From Mesorhizobium sp. M2D.F.Ca.ET.226.01.1.1 (GTDB lineage: Bacteria > Pseudomonadota > Alphaproteobacteria > Rhizobiales > Rhizobiaceae): a DNA stretch of 64,000 nucleotides. Position 1 is the stretch's first letter. Each line of letters opens with the position of its first letter. This document shows positions 41,195-50,410 of this stretch, one piece after another. The position numbers were made by a program, and so were the translations under genes. The notes under the pieces were generated by a model, which was not told where the DNA came from, did no database searches, and saw only the letters and a list, made by a program, of their open reading frames with translations. The DNA lies in NCBI RefSeq assembly GCF_004022705.2, contig NZ_RZOY02000020.1, forward strand, positions 1 through 64,000, read 5' to 3'.

Positions 41195-41860
41195 ATGACG
41201 AGCGCCGTCGAGCAGCTTCACGCGGTCAAGGCGAGGATCGCGAACGCCGAACGCGAGGCGAAGCGCGAGCCTGGCGCCGTCACGCTGGTGGCGGTGTCGA
41301 AGACCTTTACGGCCGGCGACATCCGCCCGGTCATCGAGGCCGGCCAGCGCGTTTTCGGGGAGAACCGTGTGCAGGAAGCTCAGGGCAAATGGCCGGCGCT
41401 GAAAGAGGCGTTTGCCGATATCGAGCTGCATCTGATCGGACCGCTACAGTCCAACAAGGCGAAGGAAGCCGTTGCTCTCTTCGACGTCATCGAGACCGTC
41501 GACCGCGAGAAGATTGCCGCTGAGCTTGCCAAGGAGATCGCCAGACAGGGCCGGGCGCCGAAGCTCTATGTCCAGGTCAACACCGGCTCCGAGCCGCAGA
41601 AGGCCGGCATCGAGCCGCGCGAGGCGGTCGCCTTCATCAAACGCTGCCGCGACGTGCATGGCCTCGCCATCGAGGGCCTGATGTGCATACCGCCAGCCGA
41701 TGAAAACCCCGGCCCGCATTTCGCGCTGTTGGAAAAGCTCGCCCGCGAGGCCGGTGTCGCAAAACTCTCGATGGGCATGTCCGGCGACTACGAGACCGCG
41801 ATCGCCTTCGGCGCGACCAGCGTCAGAGTGGGCTCGGCAATCTTCGGCAGCCGGGCCTGA
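41195..41860 (+). CDS. YggS family pyridoxal phosphate homeostasis protein
   Basis: A 221-residue PLP-binding TIM-barrel protein related to the N-domain of alanine racemase, thought to buffer PLP and affect amino-acid pools. The PLP lysine is in VAVSKTF near residue 36; other family motifs are GENRVQEAQGKW, LHLIGPLQSNKAKEAV, VQVNTGSEPQKAGI and LSMGMSGDYETAIAFGATSV. It is divergent from leuS, behind the repeat. Confidence 0.93.
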   Translation: MTSAVEQLHAVKARIANAEREAKREPGAVTLVAVSKTFTAGDIRPVIEAGQRVFGENRVQEAQGKWPALKEAFADIELHLIGPLQSNKAKEAVALFDVIETVDREKIAAELAKEIARQGRAPKLYVQVNTGSEPQKAGIEPREAVAFIKRCRDVHGLAIEGLMCIPPADENPGPHFALLEKLAREAGVAKLSMGMSGDYETAIAFGATSVRVGSAIFGSRA

Positions 41861-42013
41861 GCATTCCCAGGGAAAGCGTGTACCGGCCTTCCGTCGAGAA
41901 AAACAAAGGCTGGTGCGGGCGCGTCATACCACCGCATTGTCGCGCCATGTCACCTTACTACGTGCGGGTGTAGGACCGAGCGCGTGGCTCCTCAAGTCAA
42001 AGGAGAGGCTCCG

Positions 42014-42415
42014 ATGACTGTCACATGCCACGACCAGGAAATCACACAGGACCGGCAAGTCTCCCGCGGGCTGCACCGATGGGTCTACTACGCAATGGTG
42101 GGGCTTGCGGCCTGCTATGCGCTGTCGGCCTGGATCGGCTTTGCCGGCGGCTATGACGAATATCTGCTTTCCGTCGTCACCGGATTCATCGTGATGTCGG
42201 TTGCACTGCCGGCGATCGCCGGCCGCGTCTGGCGCCATCACCGGCTCAGCCGTCCCGGCAAGACAAAGACTTTCCCCGACTGGATCGCAGGCGAGTTCGA
42301 TACAAGCGATCAACCGGTGAAAGCCAGCACCGCGACTATCGAAATTCTCCTGCCGCTTGCCGCCGTCGCATTCGGCATGACGCTGTTCGCTATCCTTGCT
42401 CTCGTGGAGAGCTGA
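42014..42415 (+). CDS. Small membrane protein of unknown function
   Basis: I do not recognise a named family. The product is about 133 residues with three hydrophobic segments: YYAMVGLAACYALSAWIGFA, LLSVVTGFIVMSVALPAIA and ILLPLAAVAFGMTLFAILAL. A charged stretch with RVWRHHRLSRPGKTKTFPDW lies between the second and third. AGGAGAGG at 42,001-42,008 supports ATG 42,014. It is related in style to small conserved rhizobial inner-membrane proteins and has no obvious partner. Confidence 0.75.
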   Translation: MTVTCHDQEITQDRQVSRGLHRWVYYAMVGLAACYALSAWIGFAGGYDEYLLSVVTGFIVMSVALPAIAGRVWRHHRLSRPGKTKTFPDWIAGEFDTSDQPVKASTATIEILLPLAAVAFGMTLFAILALVES

Positions 42416-42542
42416 TCCGCCTTCGTCACGATCTCGTTACCGGCCAGCCAACCGGACGATATCCTTTGTGCCAGCGCTTGAAACGAAACGGCCCGTTCCT
42501 ATTTCCCCAGTGTCTTTCAATCTTCCCCGGGGAAATCTCACC

Positions 42543-43592
42543 ATGCGCTACAACCAGCTCGGCAACACCGGCCTGTTCGTTTCCGAACTCTGCCTCGGCA
42601 CCATGACCTTCGGCGCCGCCGGCGAAAATGCCCAATGGGGGCTGATCGCCAGTCTCGACCAGAAGGGCGTCAACGAGATCGTCGGCCGCTCGATCGCCGC
42701 CGGCGTCAATTTCTTCGACACCGCTGACGTCTATTCCTTCGGCCAGTCCGAGCAACTGCTGGGACAATCGCTCAAGGATCTCGGCGTGAAACGTTCGGAC
42801 GTCATCATCGCCACCAAGGTGCATGGCGTGATGGGCAATGGCCCCAACGAGCGTGGCTCCTCGCGCGGCCACATCATGGACTCGGTCGACGGCAGTCTCG
42901 AGCGCTTGCAAACCGATCATATCGACCTCTACCAGTTGCACGGCACCGACACCGTCACGCCGATCGACGAGACGCTGCGCGCGCTCGACGATCTCGTCGC
43001 CAGCGGCAAGGTGCGCTATGTCGGCGTCTCCAACTGGCAGGCCTGGCGCATCGCCAAGGCGCTGGGAATTGCCGACCGCAAGGGTTTTGCCCGCTTCGAG
43101 ACCATCCAGTCCTATTACTCGATCGCCGGCCGCGATCTCGAGCGCGAGATCGTGCCTTTGATCAACGAGGAAAAGCTCGGCCTCATGGTCTGGTCGCCGA
43201 TGGCCGGTGGGCTGCTTTCCGGCAAATACGGTCCTGGGGCGCCCGGCAATGGCGAAGGCCGCCGCGCTTCCTTCAACTTCCCGCCGGTCAACGAGGACCG
43301 CGCCTGGGCGGCGGTTGCGGTCATGCGCGAGGTCGCGAAGAAGCATGACGTCAGCGTCGCCACGGTGGCGCTCGGCTATGTGCTGGCAAAACCGTTCGTG
43401 ATGAGCGTCATCATCGGCGCCAGCCGCATGGACCAGCTCGAGCAGAACCTCGCGGCGACCGGCCTGAAGCTCGACGCCGACGATCTCGCCAGGCTCGATG
43501 AGGTGAGCGCCCTGCCCGCCGAATATCCCGGCTGGATGCTGGAGCGGCAAAACGCCGGCCGCCGTCCCGCGCCGTTCGTGCCGAAGGCGTAA
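42543..43592 (+). CDS. Aldo/keto reductase
   Basis: An NADPH-dependent oxidoreductase-fold protein of 349 residues. It carries LGTMTFG, the Asp/Tyr pair in FFDTADVYSFGQSEQLLG, ATKVHG for the catalytic Lys, YQLHGTD for the His, and SVIIGASRMDQLEQNL for cofactor binding near the end. It belongs to the YajO/Tas-like group. The substrate is not evident. The LysR gene converges with it from the other side. Confidence 0.92.
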   Translation: MRYNQLGNTGLFVSELCLGTMTFGAAGENAQWGLIASLDQKGVNEIVGRSIAAGVNFFDTADVYSFGQSEQLLGQSLKDLGVKRSDVIIATKVHGVMGNGPNERGSSRGHIMDSVDGSLERLQTDHIDLYQLHGTDTVTPIDETLRALDDLVASGKVRYVGVSNWQAWRIAKALGIADRKGFARFETIQSYYSIAGRDLEREIVPLINEEKLGLMVWSPMAGGLLSGKYGPGAPGNGEGRRASFNFPPVNEDRAWAAVAVMREVAKKHDVSVATVALGYVLAKPFVMSVIIGASRMDQLEQNLAATGLKLDADDLARLDEVSALPAEYPGWMLERQNAGRRPAPFVPKA

Positions 43593-43620
43593 CTGCCTTT
43601 GAGATAAGCTGACCTTTTCG

Positions 43621-43654
43621 AGAGCCGCGTGTCCTTGGATGCGCGGCTTTCCTT
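43621..43654. terminator. Hairpin between aldo/keto reductase and LysR genes
   Basis: AGCCGCG at 43,623-43,629 pairs with CGCGGCT at 43,642-43,648 around a 12-base loop and is followed by TTCCTTTC. The two genes converge here, so it may end transcription from both sides. Confidence 0.5.
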
Positions 43655-44560
43655 TCAGAGACGAACGGTCTCGGCGAGAAAGTCGAGAAAGGCGCGCACT
43701 CGCGCCGGCAGATGCTTGCCCTGGCCGACATAGACAGCGTGCGTCGGCTCCTCGTCGCCAGGATTGAACGCCTCCAGCAGCGGCACGAGCCGCCCGGCGA
43801 CGATGTCGGGCTCGACATGCCAGCGCGCCAGTCTTGCGATGCCCGCTCCGGCCAATGTCGTCAGCCGCATCGCCTCGCCGTCGCTCACCGTCGAATTGCC
43901 GAGGATCGGAACCACGACTGGCGTGCCTTTTGCATCCACGAACGGCATGCCGTCGATATGCCGCACGAAGCCGAACGCCAGCAGATTGTGGCGGGCCAAT
44001 TCGGCCGGCGTCTGCGGTGTGCCGCGCGCTTCCAGATAGGTGGGGGCCGCGACCACCACCATCGGGCTCTGGCCGAGTTTGCGCGCCACCAGCCGTGATT
44101 CGCGCAGCGGCCCGGCGCGTATCGCAATGTCGGCGCGCTCCTCCATCAGGTCGATGACGCTGTCTGTCAGCACCGCCTCGACCGAGATTTCCGGATAGCG
44201 CTCGAGGAAACGCGGCAACAGCGGCATCAGCCGGTGCTGGCCGAAGGGCACATAGGAGTTGACCCTGAGCCTGCCGCGCGGCGCGGCGCCCGCTGCCGCC
44301 TCGCGCTCGGCCGCATCGAGATCGGCGAGGATACGCAAGCCGCTGTCATGGAAAGCCGCACCCTCCGGCGTCAGTTGCAGCTTGCGTGTCGAGCGGCTGA
44401 CCAGCCGCGCACCGAGCCGCGCCTCCAGCCGCGCGATCAGCTTGCTCACCGCCGACGGCGTCATGCGCAAGACCCGGGCTGCTGCCGAGAAGCTGCCTGT
44501 CTCGACGACGCGGACGAACACTTCGATCTCGCCGGAGCGGTTGATTTCGGGTCTCGCCAT
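43655..44560 (-). CDS. LysR-family transcriptional regulator
   Basis: A 301-residue regulator. The helix-turn-helix is at residues 9-66 (VRVVETGSFSAAARVLRMTP, SAVSKLIARLEARLGARLVS). It is followed by a type 2 periplasmic-binding-like effector domain with GRLRVNSYVPFGQHRLMPLL and DIAIRAGPLRESRLVARKLG. ATG 44,560 gives the normal N-terminus MARPEINRSGEIEVF. It is divergent from the MFS exporter, so it most likely controls that gene and itself; a palindrome just upstream is a candidate operator. Confidence 0.92.
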   Translation of the reverse strand: MARPEINRSGEIEVFVRVVETGSFSAAARVLRMTPSAVSKLIARLEARLGARLVSRSTRKLQLTPEGAAFHDSGLRILADLDAAEREAAAGAAPRGRLRVNSYVPFGQHRLMPLLPRFLERYPEISVEAVLTDSVIDLMEERADIAIRAGPLRESRLVARKLGQSPMVVVAAPTYLEARGTPQTPAELARHNLLAFGFVRHIDGMPFVDAKGTPVVVPILGNSTVSDGEAMRLTTLAGAGIARLARWHVEPDIVAGRLVPLLEAFNPGDEEPTHAVYVGQGKHLPARVRAFLDFLAETVRL

Positions 44561-44562
44561 TC

Positions 44563-44577
44563 GTGAATCTATTTCAC
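44563..44577. promoter_or_regulatory. Candidate LysR operator
   Basis: GTGAA-TCTAT-TTCAC is a perfect five-base inverted repeat with a five-base spacer and contains the T-N11-A pattern of LysR sites. It begins three bases before the LysR start codon and lies about 105 bases upstream of the MFS start, within the divergent region. Its function is inferred only. Confidence 0.45.
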
Positions 44578-44681
44578 AGAAAATATGCCTGATGCAAGGC
44601 TGGTTCACAGCTCGCCAGATCACGATCTTCCGGTCCGGGGCGCGGGATTTGGGCGTCCTTCAGCACCAAATGGATCCTGCC

Positions 44682-45869
44682 ATGCCCCTTGCTCTCTATG
44701 CTCTCACTGCCGGCGCCTTCGGCATCGGCGTTACCGAATTCGTCATCATGGGCCTGCTGCTCGACGTCAGCGCCGATTTCGGCGTCTCGATCTCGGCGGC
44801 CGGCCTGCTCATTTCCGGCTATGCGCTGGGCGTCGTCGTCGGCGCGCCGCTGCTTGGGGCCCTGACTGGCCGCCTGCCACGCAAGACTCTGTTGCTCGCG
44901 CTCATGGTGGTCTTCACCATAGGCAACCTCGCCTGCGCTCTGGCGCCCGACTACTGGACATTGATGGCCGCGCGAGTCCTGACCGCCTTCGCCCACGCCT
45001 CGTTCTTCGGTGTCGGCTCGGTCGTTGCCACCAGCCTTGTCGCGCCCAACAGGAAGGCCTCGGCGATCGCGCTGATGTTCACCGGCCTCACCGTCGCCAA
45101 CATCCTCGGTGTGCCCTTCGGCACCTGGCTCGGCCAGGCTTATGGCTGGCGCTCCACCTTTCTCGCCGTCACGCTTGTCGGCGTCATCGCCTTTGCCGTG
45201 ATCGCATTGCTGGTGCCGCGCGACGAGCCGACAGAAGCGGACGAGGAGGAAAGCTCCGAAGGCACGCTCGCCGTGCTCGGCCGCCGGGCGGTGCTGCTCG
45301 GCCTTCTCACCACCGTGCTGAGCTGGGTCGGCGTCTTTGCCGCCTTCACCTATCTGGCGCCGATACTGACCCGTGTCACCGGTTTTTCCGAGGCATCGGT
45401 GTCGCCGATCCTGCTTGTCTTCGGCGGCGGGCTGGTCGCCGGCAATTTCCTTGGCGGACGCCTCGGCGACCGCCATCTGGTACCGACGGTCGTCGGCACG
45501 CTGGTGGCGCTGTCGGCTGTGCTCTTGGTCATGACCGCCGCGATCCACCAGCCCATCGCCGCGATCGTCGCCGTCGGCCTGCTGGGTGCAGCCGCCTTCG
45601 CCACCGTCGCGCCGCTGCAGATGTGGGTGCTGGAAAAGGCCAAGGGCGCCGGCCAGGGCCTGGCCTCCTCCTTCAACATCGCCGCCTTCAATCTCGGCAA
45701 TGCCATCGGCGCCTGGCTCGGCGGCTTCGTCATCGACCACGGCCCCGGCCTCGGCGCCGTCCCCCTCGTCGCCGGCCTGGTGCCGATCGCCGCGCTCGGC
45801 GTGGTGTTTACGGCGCTGCGTCTCGAACACGGCCGCGCGATCGGCAAGCCGGTCACGGCGCAGTGCTGA
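44682..45869 (+). CDS. MFS transporter, AraJ-like efflux family
   Basis: A 12-segment major facilitator of 395 residues. The first segment ALYALTAGAFGIGVTEFVIM and the family loop GRLPRKTLLLA, YGWRSTFLAV and the later WVLEKAKGAGQGLASSFNIA are typical of the AraJ/YdhP proton-coupled efflux group. A longer start at 44,670 (MDPAMPLALY) is possible; neither has a strong ribosome binding site. It is divergent from the LysR gene and followed, 39 bases on, by an aldo/keto reductase, probably its co-transcribed partner. Confidence 0.9.
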   Translation: MPLALYALTAGAFGIGVTEFVIMGLLLDVSADFGVSISAAGLLISGYALGVVVGAPLLGALTGRLPRKTLLLALMVVFTIGNLACALAPDYWTLMAARVLTAFAHASFFGVGSVVATSLVAPNRKASAIALMFTGLTVANILGVPFGTWLGQAYGWRSTFLAVTLVGVIAFAVIALLVPRDEPTEADEEESSEGTLAVLGRRAVLLGLLTTVLSWVGVFAAFTYLAPILTRVTGFSEASVSPILLVFGGGLVAGNFLGGRLGDRHLVPTVVGTLVALSAVLLVMTAAIHQPIAAIVAVGLLGAAAFATVAPLQMWVLEKAKGAGQGLASSFNIAAFNLGNAIGAWLGGFVIDHGPGLGAVPLVAGLVPIAALGVVFTALRLEHGRAIGKPVTAQC

Positions 45870-45908
45870 CCGGCTGAATTCCATCCTCGACATCCCAGGG
45901 AGAAAATC

Positions 45909-46943
45909 ATGGACTATCGACCGCTCGGCGCGTCCGGACTAAAAGTGCCGGCCCTTTCCTTCGGGGCCGGAACCTTTGGCGGCTCCGGCCCGCTCTTCGG
46001 CCATTGGGGCAACAGCGACGCGCAGGAAGCGCGCCGGCTCATCGACATCTGCCTGGAGGCCGGCGTCAATCTCTTCGACACGGCCGACGTCTATTCGGCC
46101 GGTGTCTCGGAGGAGGTGCTTGGCGAGGCGGTCAAGGGCCGCCGCGACGCGGTGCTGATCTCAACCAAGACGTCGCTGCCGATGGGCGACGGCCCGGCGG
46201 ACTGGGGTTCGTCCCGCTCGCGCCTGATCCGCTCCGTCGACGCGGCGCTGAAGCGCCTCGGCACCGATTATATCGATCTGCTGCAGCTTCATGCCTTCGA
46301 CGCCTCGACGCCAATCGAGGAAGTGCTGTCGACGCTGGACGATCTCGTGAGCGCCGGCAAGCTGCGCTATGTCGGCGTCTCCAACTTCTCCGGCTGGCAG
46401 GTGATGAAGTCGCTCGGCCTGGCCGACAAGCACGGCTACCCGCGCTATGTCGCGCATCAGGTCTACTACTCGCTCGTCGGCCGCGACTATGAGTGGGAGC
46501 TGATGCCGCTCGGCCTCGACCAGGGCGTCGGCGCTCTGGTGTGGAGCCCGCTCGGCTGGGGCCGGCTGACCGGCAAGATCCGCCGCGGCCAGCCCTTGCC
46601 GGAAAAGAGCCGGCTGCACGGCACCGCCGATTTCGGTCCGCCGGTCGAGGATGAGCTTCTTTTCAAGGTGGTCGACGCGCTGGAGGCGGTCGCCGCCGAG
46701 ACCGGCAAGACCGTGCCGCAGGTCGCCATCAACTGGCTGTTGCAGCGGCCGACCGTATCGTCGGTGATCATCGGCGCGCGCAACGAGGAACAGCTGCGCC
46801 AGAACTTAGGGGCCGTCGGCTGGACATTGACGCCGGAGCAGATCAAGGCGCTCGATGAAGCCAGCATTGTGACGGCTCCCTATCCGTACTTCCCCTATCG
46901 GCGACAAGAAGGTTTTGCCCGGCTGAACCCGCCGGCGGCGTGA
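45909..46943 (+). CDS. Aldo/keto reductase
   Basis: A second aldo/keto reductase, 344 residues, of the group with an N-terminal MDYRPLGASGLKVPALSFG. Catalytic elements: FDTADVYSAGVSEEVLG (Asp, Tyr), STKTSLP (Lys), LLQLHAFD (His), and SVIIGARNEEQLRQNLGAV. It shares the overall plan of the enzyme at 42.5 kb but clearly differs from it. Its start lies 39 bases behind the MFS gene, so the two may form a unit under the LysR regulator. Confidence 0.92.
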   Translation: MDYRPLGASGLKVPALSFGAGTFGGSGPLFGHWGNSDAQEARRLIDICLEAGVNLFDTADVYSAGVSEEVLGEAVKGRRDAVLISTKTSLPMGDGPADWGSSRSRLIRSVDAALKRLGTDYIDLLQLHAFDASTPIEEVLSTLDDLVSAGKLRYVGVSNFSGWQVMKSLGLADKHGYPRYVAHQVYYSLVGRDYEWELMPLGLDQGVGALVWSPLGWGRLTGKIRRGQPLPEKSRLHGTADFGPPVEDELLFKVVDALEAVAAETGKTVPQVAINWLLQRPTVSSVIIGARNEEQLRQNLGAVGWTLTPEQIKALDEASIVTAPYPYFPYRRQEGFARLNPPAA

Positions 46944-46957
46944 GCCACCGCAGGGTG

Positions 46958-47099
46958 GGTGTGTCGAGATTCAGGTCAGGTCGAGTCGAGAACGATGGGT
47001 TTCGAGAACCGGAGCGGAGCGTACTTGAAGTACGTGAGCACCGGAAGCGCAGGAAGCCATCGTTCGCAGGCCGACCTCACCTGAATATCGACACACCCT
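46958..47099. repeat. RIME-like palindromic repeat, copy 3
   Basis: Starts GGGTGTGTCGAGATTCAGGT and ends CACCTGAATATCGACACACC, with ACGTACTTCAAGTACGC-like palindromic centre (here GCGTACTTGAAGTACGTGAG) and the extra arm GGGTTTCGAGAACCGGAGC. It overlaps the last two bases of the usg stop codon. Confidence 0.8.
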
Positions 47100-47370
47100 A
47101 GTGCACCAGAAACTCCCCATCCACCTTGCGCCACTCATTCGGCGCGATCAGCGTCTGGTGCGTGTAGGTGACCGAATGCAGCGGCCCATCGAGCTTCGTC
47201 TTCCAGAACTCGATGAAGCGGATCAGCACCGGAAACTTCGGCGCGATGTCGTAGTCCTGCCAGATGTAGCTCTGTAGGAGATGCGGATGGTCCGGGAAGT
47301 GGTAGAGAATTTTGGCCGTGGTCAGCCCATAGCCCCTGAGCATAAGGTCCAATTCGGAATGATCGCTCAT
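47098..47370 (-). CDS. usg: Usg family protein
   Basis: A 90-residue protein of the Usg family, named from a gene found upstream of trpF in some alphaproteobacteria; its function is not established. The sequence has YGLTTAKILYHFPDHPHLLQ, WQDYDIAPKFPVLIRFIEFW and the C-terminal HSVTYTHQTLIAPNEWR. Its stop codon touches the RIME-like repeat. Confidence 0.85.
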   Translation of the reverse strand: MSDHSELDLMLRGYGLTTAKILYHFPDHPHLLQSYIWQDYDIAPKFPVLIRFIEFWKTKLDGPLHSVTYTHQTLIAPNEWRKVDGEFLVH

Positions 47371-47675
47371 TGCAGCCCCTAACGGTCGATCTCCTTTCCT
47401 CCCAACGCCCGAGTCTGCGCTCAGTTGCTTAACTGTCTATTGATTCTAGCACCTCGGAGGCGAGTTTTCCATCATTAAAACAGTTGGTTAGCAGCGACGG
47501 GCAGCGAGTGCTGACAACGTTTCACGCTACCCCTGCGGCATCCCGCCACGCGAATCCAACGTCTAATATTGCCGTCTGCGCGGAACTGTTAATAATGCCC
47601 GCGAATTCGCGGCCGCTTCGCCGCGATGCCGTCGGCGCTTCAAGCCCGCGGAACGGTTTGGGAGGAAAGCAAGGA
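47371..47675. other. Divergent promoter region usg/acs
   Basis: No gene is visible. GGAGG at 47,661-47,665 is the ribosome binding site of acs. The short inverted GCGAATTCGC at 47,601-47,610 and CGGCCGCTTCGCCG could form hairpins in the acs leader. I cannot point to a promoter with confidence. Confidence 0.3.
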
Positions 47676-49631
47676 ATGTCCGAGGTTCATGTTCACCGCG
47701 TCCAGCCGGCGTGGAAGAAGAACGCGTTGATCGACAACGACACCTACCTCAAATGGTATGCCGACAGCGTGAAGAACCCGGACAAGTTCTGGGGCAAGCA
47801 TGGCAAGCGCATCGACTGGTTCAAGCCCTTCACCAAGGTCAAGAACACCTCCTTCGACGGCAAGGTCTCGATCAAGTGGTTCGAGGACGGCCAGACCAAC
47901 GTTTCCTACAATTGCATCGACCGGCATCTGAAGAAGCGCGGCGACCAGACCGCCATCATCTGGGAAGGCGACAACCCGTATGACGACCGCAAGGTCACCT
48001 ACAACGAGCTCTATGCACATGTCTGCCGCTTCGCCAACGTGCTGAAGAAGCACGGCGTCAAGAAGGGCGACCGCGTCACCATCTACATGCCGATGATCCC
48101 GGAAACGGCTTATGCGATGCTGGCCTGCACGCGGCTGGGCGCCATCCATTCGGTCGTCTTCGGCGGCTTCTCGCCCGACGCGCTCGCCGGCCGCATCGAC
48201 GACTGCAAGTCGACCATCGTCGTCACCGCCGACGAGGGCCTGCGCGGCGGCAAGCCGATCCCGCTCAAGGACAACACCGACAAGGCGATCGACATCGCCG
48301 CCAAGGCCGGCACCAAAGTCGAGAAGGTCGTGGTCGTGCGCCGCACCGGCGGCAAGACCGGCTGGGTGCCGGGCCGCGACGTCTGGTATCACGAGGAGGC
48401 AGCGACCGTTAAGGCCGAGTGCAAGCCCGAGAAGATGAAGGCCGAAGACCCGCTGTTCATCCTCTACACCTCCGGCTCGACCGGCAAGCCGAAGGGCGTG
48501 CTGCACACCACGGCCGGCTACCTCGTCTATGCCTCGATGACGCACCAATATGTCTTCGATTACCATGACGGCGACATCTACTGGTGCACGGCCGATGTCG
48601 GCTGGGTCACCGGCCACAGCTATATCGTCTACGGACCCTTAGCCAACGGCGCCACGACGCTGATGTTCGAGGGCGTGCCGAACTACCCGTCGCAATCGCG
48701 CTTCTGGGAAGTGATCGACAAGCATCAGGTCAACATCTTCTACACCGCGCCGACGGCGCTGCGCGCGCTGATGGGCGCCGGCGACAGCCATGTGAAGAAG
48801 ACCTCGCGCAAATCGCTGCGCGTGCTGGGCACCGTCGGTGAGCCGATCAATCCCGAAGCCTGGGAGTGGTATTACAACGTCGTCGGCAACGCCAAGGTGC
48901 CGATCGTCGACACCTGGTGGCAGACAGAGACCGGCGGCATCATGATCACGCCGCTGCCGGGCGCCACCGACCTCAAGCCCGGCTCCGCCACGCGGCCTTT
49001 CTTCGGCGTCAAGCCGCAGCTGGTCGACGGCGAGGGCAAGGTGCTGGAAGGCGCCACCGACGGCAATCTCTGCATCACTGATTCCTGGCCGGGCCAGATG
49101 CGCACCGTCTATGGCGACCACGACCGTTTCGTGCAGACCTATTTCTCGACCTACAAGGGCAAGTACTTCACCGGCGACGGCTGCCGCCGCGACGAAGACG
49201 GCTATTACTGGATCACCGGGCGCGTCGACGACGTTATCAACGTCTCCGGCCACCGCATGGGCACGGCGGAAGTGGAATCGGCGCTGGTCAGCCATGACAA
49301 GGTCTCAGAGGCCGCCGTCGTCGGCTACCCGCACGACATCAAGGGCCAGGGCATCTACTGCTATGTCACGCTGATGGCCGGCACCCAATCGAGCGAGGAG
49401 CTGCGCAAGGAGCTGGTCGCGCATGTCCGGAAGGAAATCGGCGCCATCGCCACGCCTGACAAGATCCAGTTCGCGCCGGGCCTGCCGAAAACCCGCTCGG
49501 GCAAGATCATGCGGCGCATCCTGCGCAAGATCGCCGAGGATGATTACGGCGCCCTCGGCGACACCTCGACGCTGGCCGATCCGGCCGTCGTCGACGACCT
49601 CGTCGCCAACCGGCAGAACAAGAAGGCCTGA
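47676..49631 (+). CDS. acs: Acetyl-CoA synthetase
   Basis: Activates acetate to acetyl-CoA through acetyl-AMP. The 651-residue ANL-family enzyme has the AMP-binding loop ILYTSGSTGKPKGVLHTTAG, VDTWWQTETGG, YYWITGRVDDVINVSGHRMG and the C-terminal PKTRSGKIMRRILRK, whose Lys is the regulatory acetylation site. ATG 47,676 gives the normal N-terminus and has GGAGG eleven bases upstream. Its stop shares a base with the MOSC gene start. Confidence 0.97.
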   Translation: MSEVHVHRVQPAWKKNALIDNDTYLKWYADSVKNPDKFWGKHGKRIDWFKPFTKVKNTSFDGKVSIKWFEDGQTNVSYNCIDRHLKKRGDQTAIIWEGDNPYDDRKVTYNELYAHVCRFANVLKKHGVKKGDRVTIYMPMIPETAYAMLACTRLGAIHSVVFGGFSPDALAGRIDDCKSTIVVTADEGLRGGKPIPLKDNTDKAIDIAAKAGTKVEKVVVVRRTGGKTGWVPGRDVWYHEEAATVKAECKPEKMKAEDPLFILYTSGSTGKPKGVLHTTAGYLVYASMTHQYVFDYHDGDIYWCTADVGWVTGHSYIVYGPLANGATTLMFEGVPNYPSQSRFWEVIDKHQVNIFYTAPTALRALMGAGDSHVKKTSRKSLRVLGTVGEPINPEAWEWYYNVVGNAKVPIVDTWWQTETGGIMITPLPGATDLKPGSATRPFFGVKPQLVDGEGKVLEGATDGNLCITDSWPGQMRTVYGDHDRFVQTYFSTYKGKYFTGDGCRRDEDGYYWITGRVDDVINVSGHRMGTAEVESALVSHDKVSEAAVVGYPHDIKGQGIYCYVTLMAGTQSSEELRKELVAHVRKEIGAIATPDKIQFAPGLPKTRSGKIMRRILRKIAEDDYGALGDTSTLADPAVVDDLVANRQNKKA

Positions 49632-50389
49632 TGACCGGCGAGCTCGGCACCGTCAGCCAGCTCTGGCGTTATCCGGCGAGCTCGCTCGCCGGCGAGCGGC
49701 TTGGTGCCATCTCGGTCGGGCTGAAAACCGTCGACGGCGACCGCCTGTTCGGACTGGTCGATGCCGAGGGCGAGATCGCGAGGCCCGACCGCGAAGCCAG
49801 GTGGCACAAAGTGCCGCTGATCCGCACCCGGTTGAGCGAGGCCCCGGTGAGCAAGGAATGGCGGCTCGAAGTGGCGGTGCCTGGCGGCGCCTGGCTGCCG
49901 GCGCCCGATCCTGAGTGCGACCGCGCCGTATCCGGCTTTCTCGGCTTCGAGGCCTCCATCCGGCCGTTCGGCGCGGAGAACGCGGCGCCCTCCTATGCCG
50001 GCCCGCGGGCCGAGGCCCGCTACGCCAAGGCGCCGATCCATCTGCTCACCACCGCCTCGCTGTCCAGGTTGAAGGCGCTGCACCCCGAAGGCACGCCCGA
50101 TCCGCGCCGCTTCCGCCCCAACATTGTCGTCGACATGGACCCGGTCGAAGGCGCCTTTCCGGAAACGGAATGGATCGGCAGAAAATTGGCGGTCGGCGAT
50201 TTGCTGCTCACCGTCTCGGAACCCTGCCGCCGCTGCGGCTTCACCATCATCGCGCAGGACGGCTTCGACAACGACCCCGGCATCCTGCGCAATGTGGTGC
50301 GCCACAACGCCCATAATCTCGGCGTCTACTGCACCGTCGACCGGCCCGCGCAGGTCGCGATTGGCGCGCCCATGCGCTTCGTGGACTGA
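49631..50389 (+). CDS. MOSC domain protein
   Basis: A 252-residue protein with an N-terminal MOSC_N-like beta-barrel and a C-terminal MOSC domain (VEGAFPETEWIGRKLAVGDL, VSEPCRRCGFTIIAQDG with the conserved cysteine). MOSC proteins handle sulfur or molybdenum cofactor chemistry; relatives such as YcbX and mARC reduce N-hydroxylated compounds. The start overlaps acs by one base (TGATG), so it is co-translated. Confidence 0.88.
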   Translation: MTGELGTVSQLWRYPASSLAGERLGAISVGLKTVDGDRLFGLVDAEGEIARPDREARWHKVPLIRTRLSEAPVSKEWRLEVAVPGGAWLPAPDPECDRAVSGFLGFEASIRPFGAENAAPSYAGPRAEARYAKAPIHLLTTASLSRLKALHPEGTPDPRRFRPNIVVDMDPVEGAFPETEWIGRKLAVGDLLLTVSEPCRRCGFTIIAQDGFDNDPGILRNVVRHNAHNLGVYCTVDRPAQVAIGAPMRFVD

Positions 50390-50410
50390 AGCAGACTGCA
50401 TCGCAGTTTC

